A stretch of 42,296 bases of DNA from DATGJX01 sp035279385. GTDB taxonomy: Bacteria; Vulcanimicrobiota; Vulcanimicrobiia; Vulcanimicrobiales; Vulcanimicrobiaceae. This document shows, one piece after another, positions 1 to 8,505 of the stretch (positions are counted from its first letter, which is position 1; each line of letters opens with the position of its first letter). The position numbers were made by a program, and so were the translations under genes. The stretch lies in contig DATEHZ010000165.1 of assembly GCA_035279385.1 (NCBI GenBank), positions 1 through 42,296 on the forward strand, given 5' to 3'. The notes beneath the pieces are model-generated. The model worked only from the letters and a program-made list of their open reading frames with translations. It was not told the DNA's origin and ran no database searches.

Positions 1-178
1 GCAAATTGCCGTGATCGTAGATTTCGGGAATCTGCATACGCCGAAGGCGCTCGTTCAAACGGGCATGACGGATCGCGTAGGGACCCATGTCGACCCCGCG
101 CCGGCTGGCGCCCAGGTCCATCGGGACGCCGATGATGTCGACGCGCTGAATGTTTCGCGGAGAAGCTGTGGTGCTCAC
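1..178 (-). CDS. rocF: Arginase, N-terminal fragment (runs off window)
   Basis: Reading the minus strand from a GTG at 178 gives an open frame of 59 codons that continues past the window edge. The residues VDIIGVPMDLGASRRGVDMG, followed by PYAIRHARL, match the N-terminal signature of arginases (ureohydrolases that hydrolyse arginine to ornithine and urea); the metal-binding motifs lie beyond the window. The GTG overlaps the TGA stop of the upstream permease gene (GTGA), so the two are probably translationally coupled. Agmatinase-family relatives are possible, but GVPMDLG...RRGVDMGP is typical of arginase proper. The reading is by sequence recognition only. Confidence 0.82.
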   Translation of the reverse strand, partial: MSTTASPRNIQRVDIIGVPMDLGASRRGVDMGPYAIRHARLNERLRRMQIPEIYDHGNL

Positions 179-1824
179 GGGGCGGCAGCTTCTTCAGCGC
201 TCTCTCGCGGGTCCTTGGTCAGGACCGGTTTTGCCTCGTCCCGGCTCACCGAGCCCGGTATCACGTGAAGCAGGAGCACGCGGATGATGCCCGCGACGGG
301 CACCGCGATGAACATGCCGATGACGCCGTAGAGGTCCCCGCCGATGAGTATCGCGACCACGACGGCGGAGGGGCTGAGCTGAATCGTGCGGCTGACGATG
401 TTCGGCGCGATGATATGTCCCTCGGCCTGATTCGCCAGCACGAAGACGATCGCGACTTTGACCGCGAGCGGAAAGCCGCCGGCGATGAACGCGATGGTGA
501 ACGCCGGAATCGCGGCAATGACCGGTCCGATGTACGGGATGAGATCGAGCGCGCCGGCGATCGCGCCGATCAAAATTGCGTACGGCTCGCCGACGAGCGT
601 GAGCCCAATCGCGATAAGAATGCCGACCGACAACCCGACGAGCAGCTGCCCGCGAATGAATCCGCCGATGACGCGTTCGAGTTCGCCCAGCAGCGTGAGC
701 GTGGAATCGCGGCGCTTCGGCGGAATGAATCCCATGAAAAAGCGCTTGATGGTCTCGGAATCGTAGAGTAAATAGCCGCCGAGCACCGGAATGGCGATGC
801 ACGCGCCGATGAACGCGACGGTGCCGATCAGCACCATGAACGCATTGCCGATCGTCGCCGCTCCGTGCGTCTGGATCCACGCCACGATCGTGCGCGGCGC
901 CTGGGCCACCGCGTTGCGCACGCCGGGCGGTGCGTGTGCGAACATCGGGTTGTTCGGGCTTTGCACCCACGCAACGATCTTGGCTTGAATTCTCGGCCAC
1001 TCGTGCACGAGCGTGGTCGCCTCGCCGCCGACTGCCGGAATCAAGTACATCAACCCCAGAAACACCAAGCCCGCGATTACGGCGTACACGACGAGTATGG
1101 ACAAAATGAGCGGCAACTTCCGGTTGAGCAACTTGACGATCGGATACACCAGATATGCGAAAAAGATCGCGCCGATGATAATGAGGAAAATGACGCCGAT
1201 GCGCTCGACGAATTGGATGATGTAATCGAAGATCAAGCCGATCAGCACGATCGAGAGCAGGATCTTCCAGCTGTTGTCGAGCGCCTGCGGTGTAAGCCAG
1301 CGGTACGGCTCTTCATCCACGCCTCGCGCCGCTTCGTTGCGTATGCCCTCAATCTGCGCCTCGACTTCCAGACCGATCAGCGCGCCCTGCGCGGGCCACC
1401 GGTAGCGCGCCCAGCGCACGAACCATCCGTACAGCATGCGAATGAGCGAGCGCACCGATGCCAGCGGGCCGCCGTAGTACCCGTCGTCGAGATCCAGCAG
1501 GAACAAAAACGCGTTCCTGCGCGGCAGGCGCCGGCTCCACTCGCGCGCGCGCTCGATCCCCTCGGGAGCGCGCTCTTGCAACAGCGCCAAGACGCGCTCG
1601 TCGTCGTCACCCGCTTCACGAACGACGCGCGTGAAGTCTTTGTAGCTCAGCCCGAGCGCGCGCAGGAAACTGCGGTCCATCGGGCTTTGCCCGTACAGAT
1701 AGTCTCCCAGCGTCCCTTTCACGGCCGCGCGCGCCTTGTCGACGATGCGCGGCAGCCACCGGATTCCGCCGAGTTCGTCGGACCATCGCCGCGGCGGCGT
1801 CACACGCAGGTCGAGCGCTTGCAT
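175..1824 (-). CDS. DUF5069 domain fused to AI-2E/PerM-family membrane permease
   Basis: A 549-residue protein with two parts. Residues 1 to about 140 (MQALDLRVTPPRRW, then LPRIVDKARA, GTLGDYLYG and a LGLSYKDF segment) look like a DUF5069 soluble domain. From about residue 185 there are seven to eight hydrophobic segments with the AI-2E transporter/PerM pattern, including a GGFIRGQLLVGLSVG stretch and a final ALDLIPYIGPVIAAIP region. AI-2E family proteins export small molecules or act in ion homeostasis; the substrate cannot be inferred here. I chose ATG 1824 because DUF5069 proteins usually begin just before the LDLR motif; an in-frame start at 1839 is also possible. The stop overlaps the arginase start. 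The fusion is unusual: the two domains are normally separate proteins. Confidence 0.8.
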   Translation of the reverse strand: MQALDLRVTPPRRWSDELGGIRWLPRIVDKARAAVKGTLGDYLYGQSPMDRSFLRALGLSYKDFTRVVREAGDDDERVLALLQERAPEGIERAREWSRRLPRRNAFLFLLDLDDGYYGGPLASVRSLIRMLYGWFVRWARYRWPAQGALIGLEVEAQIEGIRNEAARGVDEEPYRWLTPQALDNSWKILLSIVLIGLIFDYIIQFVERIGVIFLIIIGAIFFAYLVYPIVKLLNRKLPLILSILVVYAVIAGLVFLGLMYLIPAVGGEATTLVHEWPRIQAKIVAWVQSPNNPMFAHAPPGVRNAVAQAPRTIVAWIQTHGAATIGNAFMVLIGTVAFIGACIAIPVLGGYLLYDSETIKRFFMGFIPPKRRDSTLTLLGELERVIGGFIRGQLLVGLSVGILIAIGLTLVGEPYAILIGAIAGALDLIPYIGPVIAAIPAFTIAFIAGGFPLAVKVAIVFVLANQAEGHIIAPNIVSRTIQLSPSAVVVAILIGGDLYGVIGMFIAVPVAGIIRVLLLHVIPGSVSRDEAKPVLTKDPRESAEEAAAP

Positions 1825-1909
1825 ATCAGGCACGAGCACTACTTACCCAAGCGCGCCGCAGAGCCTCGGCGAGAGGCATAGCCAACGCGCGCTGCGTAGA
1901 CTGCCCCCA

Positions 1910-2941
1910 ATGAGATGGAGCGCGGCTGTTCGAGTAATGGCCGCAGCGGCTTGCGCTCTTGCGCTGGCCGGCTGCGTGCGTTCGCATCCGCGCCCGCGGC
2001 CCGGACAACTGACGCTCGCGATGGTCACCGACGTCGGCGGCCTGGGCGATAAATCGTTCAACGACTCCGCGTATCGCGGTTTACTGCACTCGCAGAGCGG
2101 GTTGAACGCGTACATCAAGGTGCTGCAGTCCAAATCCGCCGCAGACTACCAGCCGAATCTCACCGTGCTCAGCGAAGCGCGGTTCGACATGATCTACGCC
2201 ATCGGCTTTCTGATGAGCGACGATTTGGGGCAAGTGGCCAAACAGTTTCCGAAGCAGCAGTATGCGATCATCGACGCGATCGTTCCGAGCCCCAACGTCG
2301 TCTCCGTCACGTTCAAAGAAGAGGACGGATCGTTTCTCGCGGGAGCCGTTGCGGCGATGGTAAGCAAAACGCATCACGTCGCGTTCATCGGCGGAGCGGA
2401 CATTCCGCTGATTCGCAAATTCGAGGCGGGCTACGTCGCCGGCGCGTACGAGATCGATCCCAATACGAAAGTCGACGTCAAATACGCCGGATCGTTCGAC
2501 GACGTTCCGGCGGGCAAAGAGCTCGCGAACCTGCTGTTCAACGACGGCGCCGACATCATTTACACGGCGGCGGGCAAGGTTGGCCTCGGCGCGATCGACG
2601 CCGCACGCACGCGCCCGAGCGGCTACTACATCATCGGCGTCGACAACAACCAGGACGCGCTCGCGCCCGGAAAGATTTTGACCTCGATGGTCAAGCACGT
2701 GGACGTCGCGGTGTTCGACATCGCCAAGGGCATTCAAGATCGCAAGCCGCTGCACGGACACGTCGTGCTCGGACTGCAAGACGGCGGCATCTCGCTGACC
2801 GATTTCAAATACACGCGCAGCGCCGTGAGCGATGCCGACATGGCGCGTCTGCGAACGCTGCGGCAGGCGATCGTTTCCGGACGCATTACCGTTCCCGACA
2901 CCCGCGAGGCGCTGGCAACATGGAAACCACTCCCGCAGTGA
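1910..2941 (+). CDS. BMP-family lipoprotein, substrate-binding protein of a nucleoside-type ABC importer
   Basis: A 343-residue protein with a lipoprotein signal peptide: charged start, hydrophobic run and lipobox LAGC with the lipidated Cys at residue 22. The mature protein begins with LAMVTDVGGLGDKSFNDSAY, the hallmark of the Bmp/Med/PnrA family, whose members bind purine nucleosides. Later blocks (VTFKEEDGSFLAG, YTAAGKVGLGAIDAA, IIGVDNNQD) also fit. The next three genes encode the matching ATPase and permeases, so this is the periplasmic receptor. There is no Shine-Dalgarno sequence before ATG 1910, but a TAGACT hexamer lies seven bases upstream. Nucleoside is the likeliest ligand by family; riboflavin and other ligands are known for relatives. 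Confidence 0.88.
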   Translation: MRWSAAVRVMAAAACALALAGCVRSHPRPRPGQLTLAMVTDVGGLGDKSFNDSAYRGLLHSQSGLNAYIKVLQSKSAADYQPNLTVLSEARFDMIYAIGFLMSDDLGQVAKQFPKQQYAIIDAIVPSPNVVSVTFKEEDGSFLAGAVAAMVSKTHHVAFIGGADIPLIRKFEAGYVAGAYEIDPNTKVDVKYAGSFDDVPAGKELANLLFNDGADIIYTAAGKVGLGAIDAARTRPSGYYIIGVDNNQDALAPGKILTSMVKHVDVAVFDIAKGIQDRKPLHGHVVLGLQDGGISLTDFKYTRSAVSDADMARLRTLRQAIVSGRITVPDTREALATWKPLPQ

Positions 2942-4368
2942 TGCAGGAATGCCTGCTCTCGATGCGCGGCATCCGCAAAGCCTTTCCGGGCGTGCAGGCG
3001 GTGGACGGCGTCGATCTGGATCTGTTTTCGCACGAGATTCACGCGCTCGTCGGCGAGAACGGCGCGGGTAAATCCACGCTCGCGAACATCGCATTCGGCG
3101 CGATGCGGCCCGACGAGGGCACGGTGGACGCCGGGGGAAATCGCGTCGGACTCGTGCACCAGCACTTTCAACTCGTCGGTCGTCTGACGGTATGGCAAAA
3201 CGTCTTGCTCGGGCGCGAGCCGCGGCGCGGCTGGAGCATCGATGCGCGAGCGGCGCGGGCGCGCGTCGTGGAACTGGCGCAGCGCAACGGCTTGGAGATC
3301 GATCCGGACGCGTTCGTCGACGAACTCCCTATCGGCGTGCAGCAGCGCGTCGAATTGCTGCGCGAACTCGAACGCGAACCCGCGGTGCTGCTGCTGGACG
3401 AGCCCACCGCGGCGCTCGCGCCGGCGGAGATCGACAGCTTCTTCAAAACGATCGAGGCGCTCGCGCAGGGCGGCACGGCGATCCTGATCGTCACGCACAA
3501 ACTGCAGGAAGTGATCGCGTACAGCAAGCGCGTGAGCGTGATGCGTCACGGCAGGATTTCGGGACGGTTCGAAACGCAGCAGACGAGCGTCGACGAGATC
3601 GCGCGCGCGATGGTCGGCGGCGACCTTCCGCAGGTCGCGCAGCGCGAAGCGGTCCCGCAGCGTCCCTGTTTTCATCTGGAGAACGTTACGGCCGGAAGCG
3701 GCAGCACCGCGATCGCGGGCGTGTCGTTCGACGTCCGAGGCGGCGAGATCGTCGGCGTCGCGGGCGTGGAAGGCAACGGACAGACCACGCTGGCGGACGC
3801 GATCGCCGGCATGCGTGCGTACGACGGAGCGATCTCGTTCGCGCACGCCGGCATGCGCACCGGCATCATCCCGCAGGATCGGCATCGCGAAGGGCTGGTG
3901 CTCGGATGGTCCATCGTGCAAAACACGGTTCTGGGGCGTCAGCATCTGCCCGGCGTACGGCGCGGCATCGCCATCGATCGGCGCGCGGCGCGCGAAGACG
4001 CGCAAAGCATCGTCACGAGCCTCGACGTGCGCGCCGCGTCGCTCGACGTCGCGGTGAACACGCTCTCCGGGGGCAACCAGCAGAAGATCGTCGTCGGGCG
4101 CGCGCTGCTCGGCAATCCGCAGTTCGTGCTCGCCTATCAGCCGACGCGCGGTATAGACGTCGGCGCGGCCGCGCTCGTGCAGTCGCGCCTGATACAAGCG
4201 CGCAACGCCGGCGCCGCGATCTTACTCATCTCGTTCGAACTCGACGAGATCCTCGCGCTCGCCGATCGCGTGCTCGTAATGTATCGCGGCCGGATCGCCG
4301 GATCGTTTGCGGGGGCGGAGATCGATCGCGCGCGCATCGGACGTCTCATGGCGGGGTCGGCGGCATGA
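2941..4368 (+). CDS. Double-domain ABC ATPase of the BMP-type importer
   Basis: A 475-residue protein with two tandem nucleotide-binding domains, as in NupO/YufO and sugar-type importers. Domain 1 has an intact Walker A (GENGAGKST, residues 38-46), a degenerate signature (LPIGVQQRVELL) and Walker B LLLDEPTAAL. Domain 2 has a Walker A altered to GVEGNGQTT, a canonical signature LSGGNQQK, and a Walker B region FVLAYQPTRGIDVG without the usual DEP. This asymmetry is normal for the family. ATG 2941 shares a base with the TGA of the preceding gene (TGATG) and gives the family's usual N-terminal length; an in-frame ATG at 2920 is an alternative. It powers uptake through the two downstream permeases. 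Confidence 0.9.
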   Translation: MQECLLSMRGIRKAFPGVQAVDGVDLDLFSHEIHALVGENGAGKSTLANIAFGAMRPDEGTVDAGGNRVGLVHQHFQLVGRLTVWQNVLLGREPRRGWSIDARAARARVVELAQRNGLEIDPDAFVDELPIGVQQRVELLRELEREPAVLLLDEPTAALAPAEIDSFFKTIEALAQGGTAILIVTHKLQEVIAYSKRVSVMRHGRISGRFETQQTSVDEIARAMVGGDLPQVAQREAVPQRPCFHLENVTAGSGSTAIAGVSFDVRGGEIVGVAGVEGNGQTTLADAIAGMRAYDGAISFAHAGMRTGIIPQDRHREGLVLGWSIVQNTVLGRQHLPGVRRGIAIDRRAAREDAQSIVTSLDVRAASLDVAVNTLSGGNQQKIVVGRALLGNPQFVLAYQPTRGIDVGAAALVQSRLIQARNAGAAILLISFELDEILALADRVLVMYRGRIAGSFAGAEIDRARIGRLMAGSAA

Positions 4369-5390
4369 ACGCGCTGCGGCGTCTGCTCGGCGGACCGATC
4401 GGCGCGATTCTGCTCGCCTTCTTTTTAGCGGCGTGCGCGATGCTCTTCGCCGGCGTCAGTCCGATGGACGGTTTCGAAGCGCTCTTCATCGGTTCGCTCG
4501 GCGGCAAACAGCAAATTGCCGAGACGCTCGTGCAAACGACGGCGCTGCTCTTTCCCGCGCTCGGCATCTCGCTCGCATTTCGCGCCGGTCTGTTCAACAT
4601 CGGCGCGGAGGGACAACTCATCGTCGGCGGTCTTGCGGCGGGCGCGATCGGCGCGCACTTCGCGGCGGCAACGCCCGTTGCGATTTTCGTGCTGCTCGCC
4701 TGCGGATTCATCGGCGGCGGCATTTGGGGCGGCATCGCGGGCTGGCTGCGCGCGCAATTCAATGCAAACGAGATCATCTCGACGCTGATGCTCAACTTCA
4801 TCGCGCTCGGACTTGCAAGCTATCTCGTATCGGGACCGCTCAAGAGTCCGGCAGCCGTCGGCGCCGAAACCGCTCTGCTTCCCGAGTCGTCGTGGCTGCC
4901 GCTGCTCATTCCGCAGACGCGTCTATCGATCGGCCTGCTCATCGCCGTCCTCGCGGCGATCGTTCTGCGCTGGCTTTTCACGCGCACGGTATTCGGCTAC
5001 GAGCTGCGCGCGGCCGGCGAAGCGCCCGAAGCCGCTCGCCGCAACGGCGTGAACATGCCGCGCATGACGTGGCTCGCGCTCACCCTCTCGGGTGCAATCG
5101 CCGGCCTCGGCGGCGCGACGCTCGTCACCGGCGTGCTGCACCGCTTCAACACGCAGCTCTCGCCGGGGTACGGCTACACCGCGATTGCGGTGGCGCTCGT
5201 CGGCGATCTGAATCCGCTCTGGGTGTGCGTCGCAGCGCTGGGCTTCGGCATTCTCGAAGCGGGCGGACTTGCGATGCAGGCACTCGCGGACGTACCGAAA
5301 GACGCGATTCACGTCATCGAAGGCCTCATCATTCTGGTGCTTGCAGCGCGCCGCTATATCGCAACGCGCGCGGAGGGGGCGCCCATATGA
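4365..5390 (+). CDS. ABC importer permease subunit 1 (BranchedChain_perm-type, NupP/YufP-like)
   Basis: A 341-residue multi-spanning membrane protein. Its N-terminal segment (ILLAFFLAACAMLFAGVSP) is followed by the diagnostic FRAGLFNIGAEGQLIVGG block, the ANEIISTLMLNFIALGLASY helix and a GEAPEAARRNGVNMPRM coupling loop. All are typical of the larger permease in BMP-linked nucleoside importers. The ATG overlaps the ATPase stop (ATGA), so the genes are translationally coupled. It forms the transmembrane channel with the product of the next gene. Confidence 0.9.
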   Translation: MNALRRLLGGPIGAILLAFFLAACAMLFAGVSPMDGFEALFIGSLGGKQQIAETLVQTTALLFPALGISLAFRAGLFNIGAEGQLIVGGLAAGAIGAHFAAATPVAIFVLLACGFIGGGIWGGIAGWLRAQFNANEIISTLMLNFIALGLASYLVSGPLKSPAAVGAETALLPESSWLPLLIPQTRLSIGLLIAVLAAIVLRWLFTRTVFGYELRAAGEAPEAARRNGVNMPRMTWLALTLSGAIAGLGGATLVTGVLHRFNTQLSPGYGYTAIAVALVGDLNPLWVCVAALGFGILEAGGLAMQALADVPKDAIHVIEGLIILVLAARRYIATRAEGAPI

Positions 5391-6259
5391 ATTCGGCAGC
5401 CGGCGCGATCGCGATCGCGCTCGTCACCCTCACGCTCGTCAAATCGACGCCGATCGTCTACGCCGCGCTGGGCGGCGTCATCTCGGAGCGGTCCGGCGTC
5501 ATCAACATCGGTTTGGAAGGTATGATGGCGGGCGGCGCATTTGCCGCCGTCGTGTTCTCCGAACTCACCGGAAGTCCGATCGCCGGTTTACTCGCCGGCA
5601 TCGGCGCGGGCGCGCTGCTCGGTTTCGTTCTCGGCTTTGCGGCCACGATCTTCAAGGTCGATCAGATCGTGGCGGGTACCGGCATCAACCTCGTCGCGCT
5701 GGGCGGCGCGGCATATTGCTTGATGCTGCTCTACAACCAGCCCGGTGCGAGCCCGCAAGTCCATGCGCTCGGCAGCAACTACTGGATCCTGATCGCGTTC
5801 GCGTTCGTCTGTGCGCTGCTGCTGCACGCGGTGCTGTACTACACGCCATGGGGACTGCGCGTGCGCGCGTGCGGCGAGAACCCGCGCGCCGTACACGACG
5901 CCGGCCTGCATCCGCTGCGCCTTCGCCTCTACGCCGTCATCCTCAGCGGCGCGCTCGCGGGTCTGGGCGGTGCGTTTTTGTCGATCGGCGAGGTGAACAT
6001 CTACTCCGACGGCATGACGGCCGGCCGCGGCTTCATCGCGCTGGCGGCGGTCATTTTCGGACGCTGGACGCCCTTCGGAGCAACGGGCGCCGCGATCTTC
6101 TTCGGCTTCTTCGAAGCCCTGCAGTACGTGCTGCAGGGCCGCATCGGGTGGCTCCCCAGCGATGCGATGCAGGCGGTTCCGTACGTTGCCGCACTCGTCG
6201 CGATCGCGGGGCTCGTGGGCAAAGTACGCGCGCCGGCGGCAGACGGAATTCCGTACTGA
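5387..6259 (+). CDS. ABC importer permease subunit 2 (NupQ/YufQ-like)
   Basis: A 290-residue membrane protein with the second-permease signature: ALGGVISERSGVINIGLEG near residue 25, then GMMAGGAFAAVV, FKVDQIVAGTGINLVALGG and the coupling loop CGENPRAVHDAGLHPLRLR. It starts with ATG overlapping the preceding TGA (ATGA) and closes the four-gene importer operon. The 98 bases after the stop contain no convincing terminator; only a weak GCCAG/CTGGC pairing is visible. Confidence 0.9.
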   Translation: MNSAAGAIAIALVTLTLVKSTPIVYAALGGVISERSGVINIGLEGMMAGGAFAAVVFSELTGSPIAGLLAGIGAGALLGFVLGFAATIFKVDQIVAGTGINLVALGGAAYCLMLLYNQPGASPQVHALGSNYWILIAFAFVCALLLHAVLYYTPWGLRVRACGENPRAVHDAGLHPLRLRLYAVILSGALAGLGGAFLSIGEVNIYSDGMTAGRGFIALAAVIFGRWTPFGATGAAIFFGFFEALQYVLQGRIGWLPSDAMQAVPYVAALVAIAGLVGKVRAPAADGIPY

Positions 6260-6357
6260 CGCCAGCCCGGCGGACGCTCGCTCGCCCCAGCTGGCATCCG
6301 GCAGTTCCTCGCTTTTAAGCGCTCACCGCGCGTACCATGAAAGCCGGAGGTACCATT

Positions 6358-8397
6358 ATGAACCGGAGCTACGCCCGCTTGCCCCTGTTTCTTTATTCGC
6401 TTACGGTCCTCGCCGTGTTTTCGATCGCCGCCGTTCGCGCCCAAGGCACGTACACGCCCTCCGAAGCGAGCGCGGGTGCAACTGTTTATACGCAATCCTG
6501 CGCGCAATGCCACGGCGCGAATCTGCAAGGTCAATCCGGGCCGACGCTCAAGGGCGCATCGATTCAGCGCGCATATCCGAGCGGCGATAAGCTCTACGAT
6601 TTCATTCGCACGCAAATGCCGTACAACGCGCCGGGCAGTCTGAGTACCACGCAATACCGCGAAGTAACGGCGTACATTCTGCAGCAGAACGGAAGACTCG
6701 GCGCACAAGCCGCCGGAGCGGCCCGCGGTCCGGGACGCGTTACCGGCAAATCCGGCGCGACGAAAGGCACGCCGCCGCCGTCGTACGAGATCGTTCGCGT
6801 TGCACCGCCGTCGACGGTGACGACGGCCGCGATACCCGCATCGGCACGCATCGACATCAGCGACGACATGATGCTCGCCTCGACGACGGATCGCGACAAT
6901 TGGCTCGTCGACGGACGCAGCTACGACAACTCGCGCTATTCGCCGCTGGCGCAAATTACGACGAGCAACGTTCGCTCGCTCGTGCCGGCGGCGATCGTGC
7001 AAACCGGCATGACGGCGAGCTTCGAAACGACGCCGATCGTCTCGGACGGCATCATGTACCTGACCACCCCGACGGTGGACAATCAGATGAAGGTGTTTGC
7101 CGTAAACGCGGTGACCGGCGCGAAGTACTGGCAAACGACGGTCAACGAGAGCTCGTTTCAGATCTGCTGCGGACCGGTGAATCGCGGTCCGGCAGTGGCG
7201 TACGGTATGGTCTATTTCGATACGCTCGACGACAAACTGATCGCTCTGGACGCGCGCACGGGACGGCAGCGCTGGAGCACGCAAGTTGCCGATCCGCGCG
7301 GCGGATATTCGGAAACGCTCGCGCCGCTTGCGTACGACGGCATGATTATCGTGGGCAGCGCGGGCGGCGAGTGGGCGCTGCGAGGGTTCGTCGCCGCGTA
7401 CGACGCTCGCACCGGAAAACAGCGGTGGCGCTGGTACACCACCGTCCCGAGCACCTACGCCGGAAATTCGTGGAAGACCGGCGGAGCGATGCCGTGGACG
7501 ACGCCCGCGCTCGATCCCCAGCGCGGATTGCTGATCTTCTCGACCGGCAATCCGAATCCGGATTTGAACGGAGCCGGCCGGCGAGGCGACAACAAATGGA
7601 GCGATTCGATCGTCGCGCTCGACGTTCACTCCGGCGCATTCAAGTGGGGGTATCAAGAAGTCCGGCACGACGTGTGGGATTACGACGCGGTGAGCCCCGT
7701 GGTGCTCTTCAACGTCAACGTGAACGGACGCACGGTTCCGGCGGCGGGCGAAGCCGGCAAGGTCGGCTGGTTCTTCATCGTCAACCGCAACACCGGCGCG
7801 CTCATTCGCAAATCGCAAAACTACGTGCGCATGTCGAAGAACATGTTCTCCGCTCCCACCAAGGCCGGCGTCGACATGCTGCCCGGCGCGAACGGCGGAG
7901 CGGAGTGGTCCCCCGCTGCCTACTCGCCGCAAACGCACGACGTGTACGTGCTCGGCATGGATCAGCTGATGCGCTTCACCGTGGGACCGCCACAGGCGCC
8001 TCACGGACATCTGCGTTTGGGCAGCGCGTTCAGAAACGTCGTACCGCACGGCATTCAGGACGGGCGGTTCGTCGCCATCAACGTCGACACCGGACGCATT
8101 GCATGGACGGCCATGACCCCGCAGCCGCTGATCGGCGGCGCGCTGGTCACCGCCGGCAATCTCGCCTTCATGGGCGAGGGTGACGGCTGGTTCGACGCGT
8201 ACGATGCGCGCACCGGAGCGCGCGTTTGGCGCTACCAACTCGGAGCCGGCGTCAATGCGCCGCCGATCGCCTACGCGGTCAACGGTCAAGAGTACATCGC
8301 CGTCGCCGCAGGCGGGAATTTCCAACTGGGCTATCCGTACGGCGACTCGCTCGTGATCTTCAAACTCCCGGCCTCCACCGCAGGCGCATCGCCCTAA
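6358..8397 (+). CDS. PQQ-dependent dehydrogenase with N-terminal cytochrome c domain
   Basis: A 679-residue exported quinoprotein. A signal peptide ends near AVRAQ (residue 29). Residues 36-110 form a cytochrome c domain with CAQCH at 48-52 and a likely distal haem ligand Met87 (QMPYNAPG). From about residue 170 follows an eight-bladed PQQ propeller: the vicinal disulfide pair Cys270-Cys271 (ICCGPVNRG), repeated tryptophan-docking blades, GNPNPDLNG, and HDVWDYD. By alignment to methanol dehydrogenase, Asp441 is the catalytic aspartate. Asp443, two residues on, corresponds to the extra ligand of lanthanide-dependent enzymes. The start at 6358 has GGAGGT at 6346-6351; an upstream in-frame ATG at 6337 lacks one. 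An alcohol or aldehyde substrate is likely but not identifiable. The haem domain at the N- rather than C-terminus differs from classical quinohaemoprotein alcohol dehydrogenases. Confidence 0.9.
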   Translation: MNRSYARLPLFLYSLTVLAVFSIAAVRAQGTYTPSEASAGATVYTQSCAQCHGANLQGQSGPTLKGASIQRAYPSGDKLYDFIRTQMPYNAPGSLSTTQYREVTAYILQQNGRLGAQAAGAARGPGRVTGKSGATKGTPPPSYEIVRVAPPSTVTTAAIPASARIDISDDMMLASTTDRDNWLVDGRSYDNSRYSPLAQITTSNVRSLVPAAIVQTGMTASFETTPIVSDGIMYLTTPTVDNQMKVFAVNAVTGAKYWQTTVNESSFQICCGPVNRGPAVAYGMVYFDTLDDKLIALDARTGRQRWSTQVADPRGGYSETLAPLAYDGMIIVGSAGGEWALRGFVAAYDARTGKQRWRWYTTVPSTYAGNSWKTGGAMPWTTPALDPQRGLLIFSTGNPNPDLNGAGRRGDNKWSDSIVALDVHSGAFKWGYQEVRHDVWDYDAVSPVVLFNVNVNGRTVPAAGEAGKVGWFFIVNRNTGALIRKSQNYVRMSKNMFSAPTKAGVDMLPGANGGAEWSPAAYSPQTHDVYVLGMDQLMRFTVGPPQAPHGHLRLGSAFRNVVPHGIQDGRFVAINVDTGRIAWTAMTPQPLIGGALVTAGNLAFMGEGDGWFDAYDARTGARVWRYQLGAGVNAPPIAYAVNGQEYIAVAAGGNFQLGYPYGDSLVIFKLPASTAGASP

Positions 8398-8423
8398 AGC
8401 GGCGCAGCGCAGAGCACCGGTAC

Positions 8424-8455
8424 GCAAGGGATATGGTCTTCACCATATCCCTTGC
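8424..8455. repeat. Perfect 14-bp inverted repeat (hairpin or operator)
   Basis: GCAAGGGATATGGT (8424-8437) and its exact reverse complement (8442-8455) are separated by CTTC. It lies between the PQQ dehydrogenase stop (8397) and the next start (8506). In RNA it would form a 14-bp stem with a tetraloop, but no T-run follows on either strand, so it is not a textbook intrinsic terminator. It may instead stabilise mRNA or bind a dimeric regulator. Confidence 0.7.
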
Positions 8456-8505
8456 ATCTTGATGGTAGGATAAAAGTCACAACCGGATCTGCCGAAATAG
8501 GAGAT

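Noticed and set aside
6260..6336. Terminator after the importer operon
   Set aside because: Only a weak GCCAG/CTGGC pairing over a long loop, with no T-run.
6001..8427. Long minus-strand open frame opposite the PQQ dehydrogenase
   Set aside because: Its translation is Arg/His/Asp-rich with no recognisable domain; the plus strand encodes a full quinoprotein. It is a GC-driven shadow.
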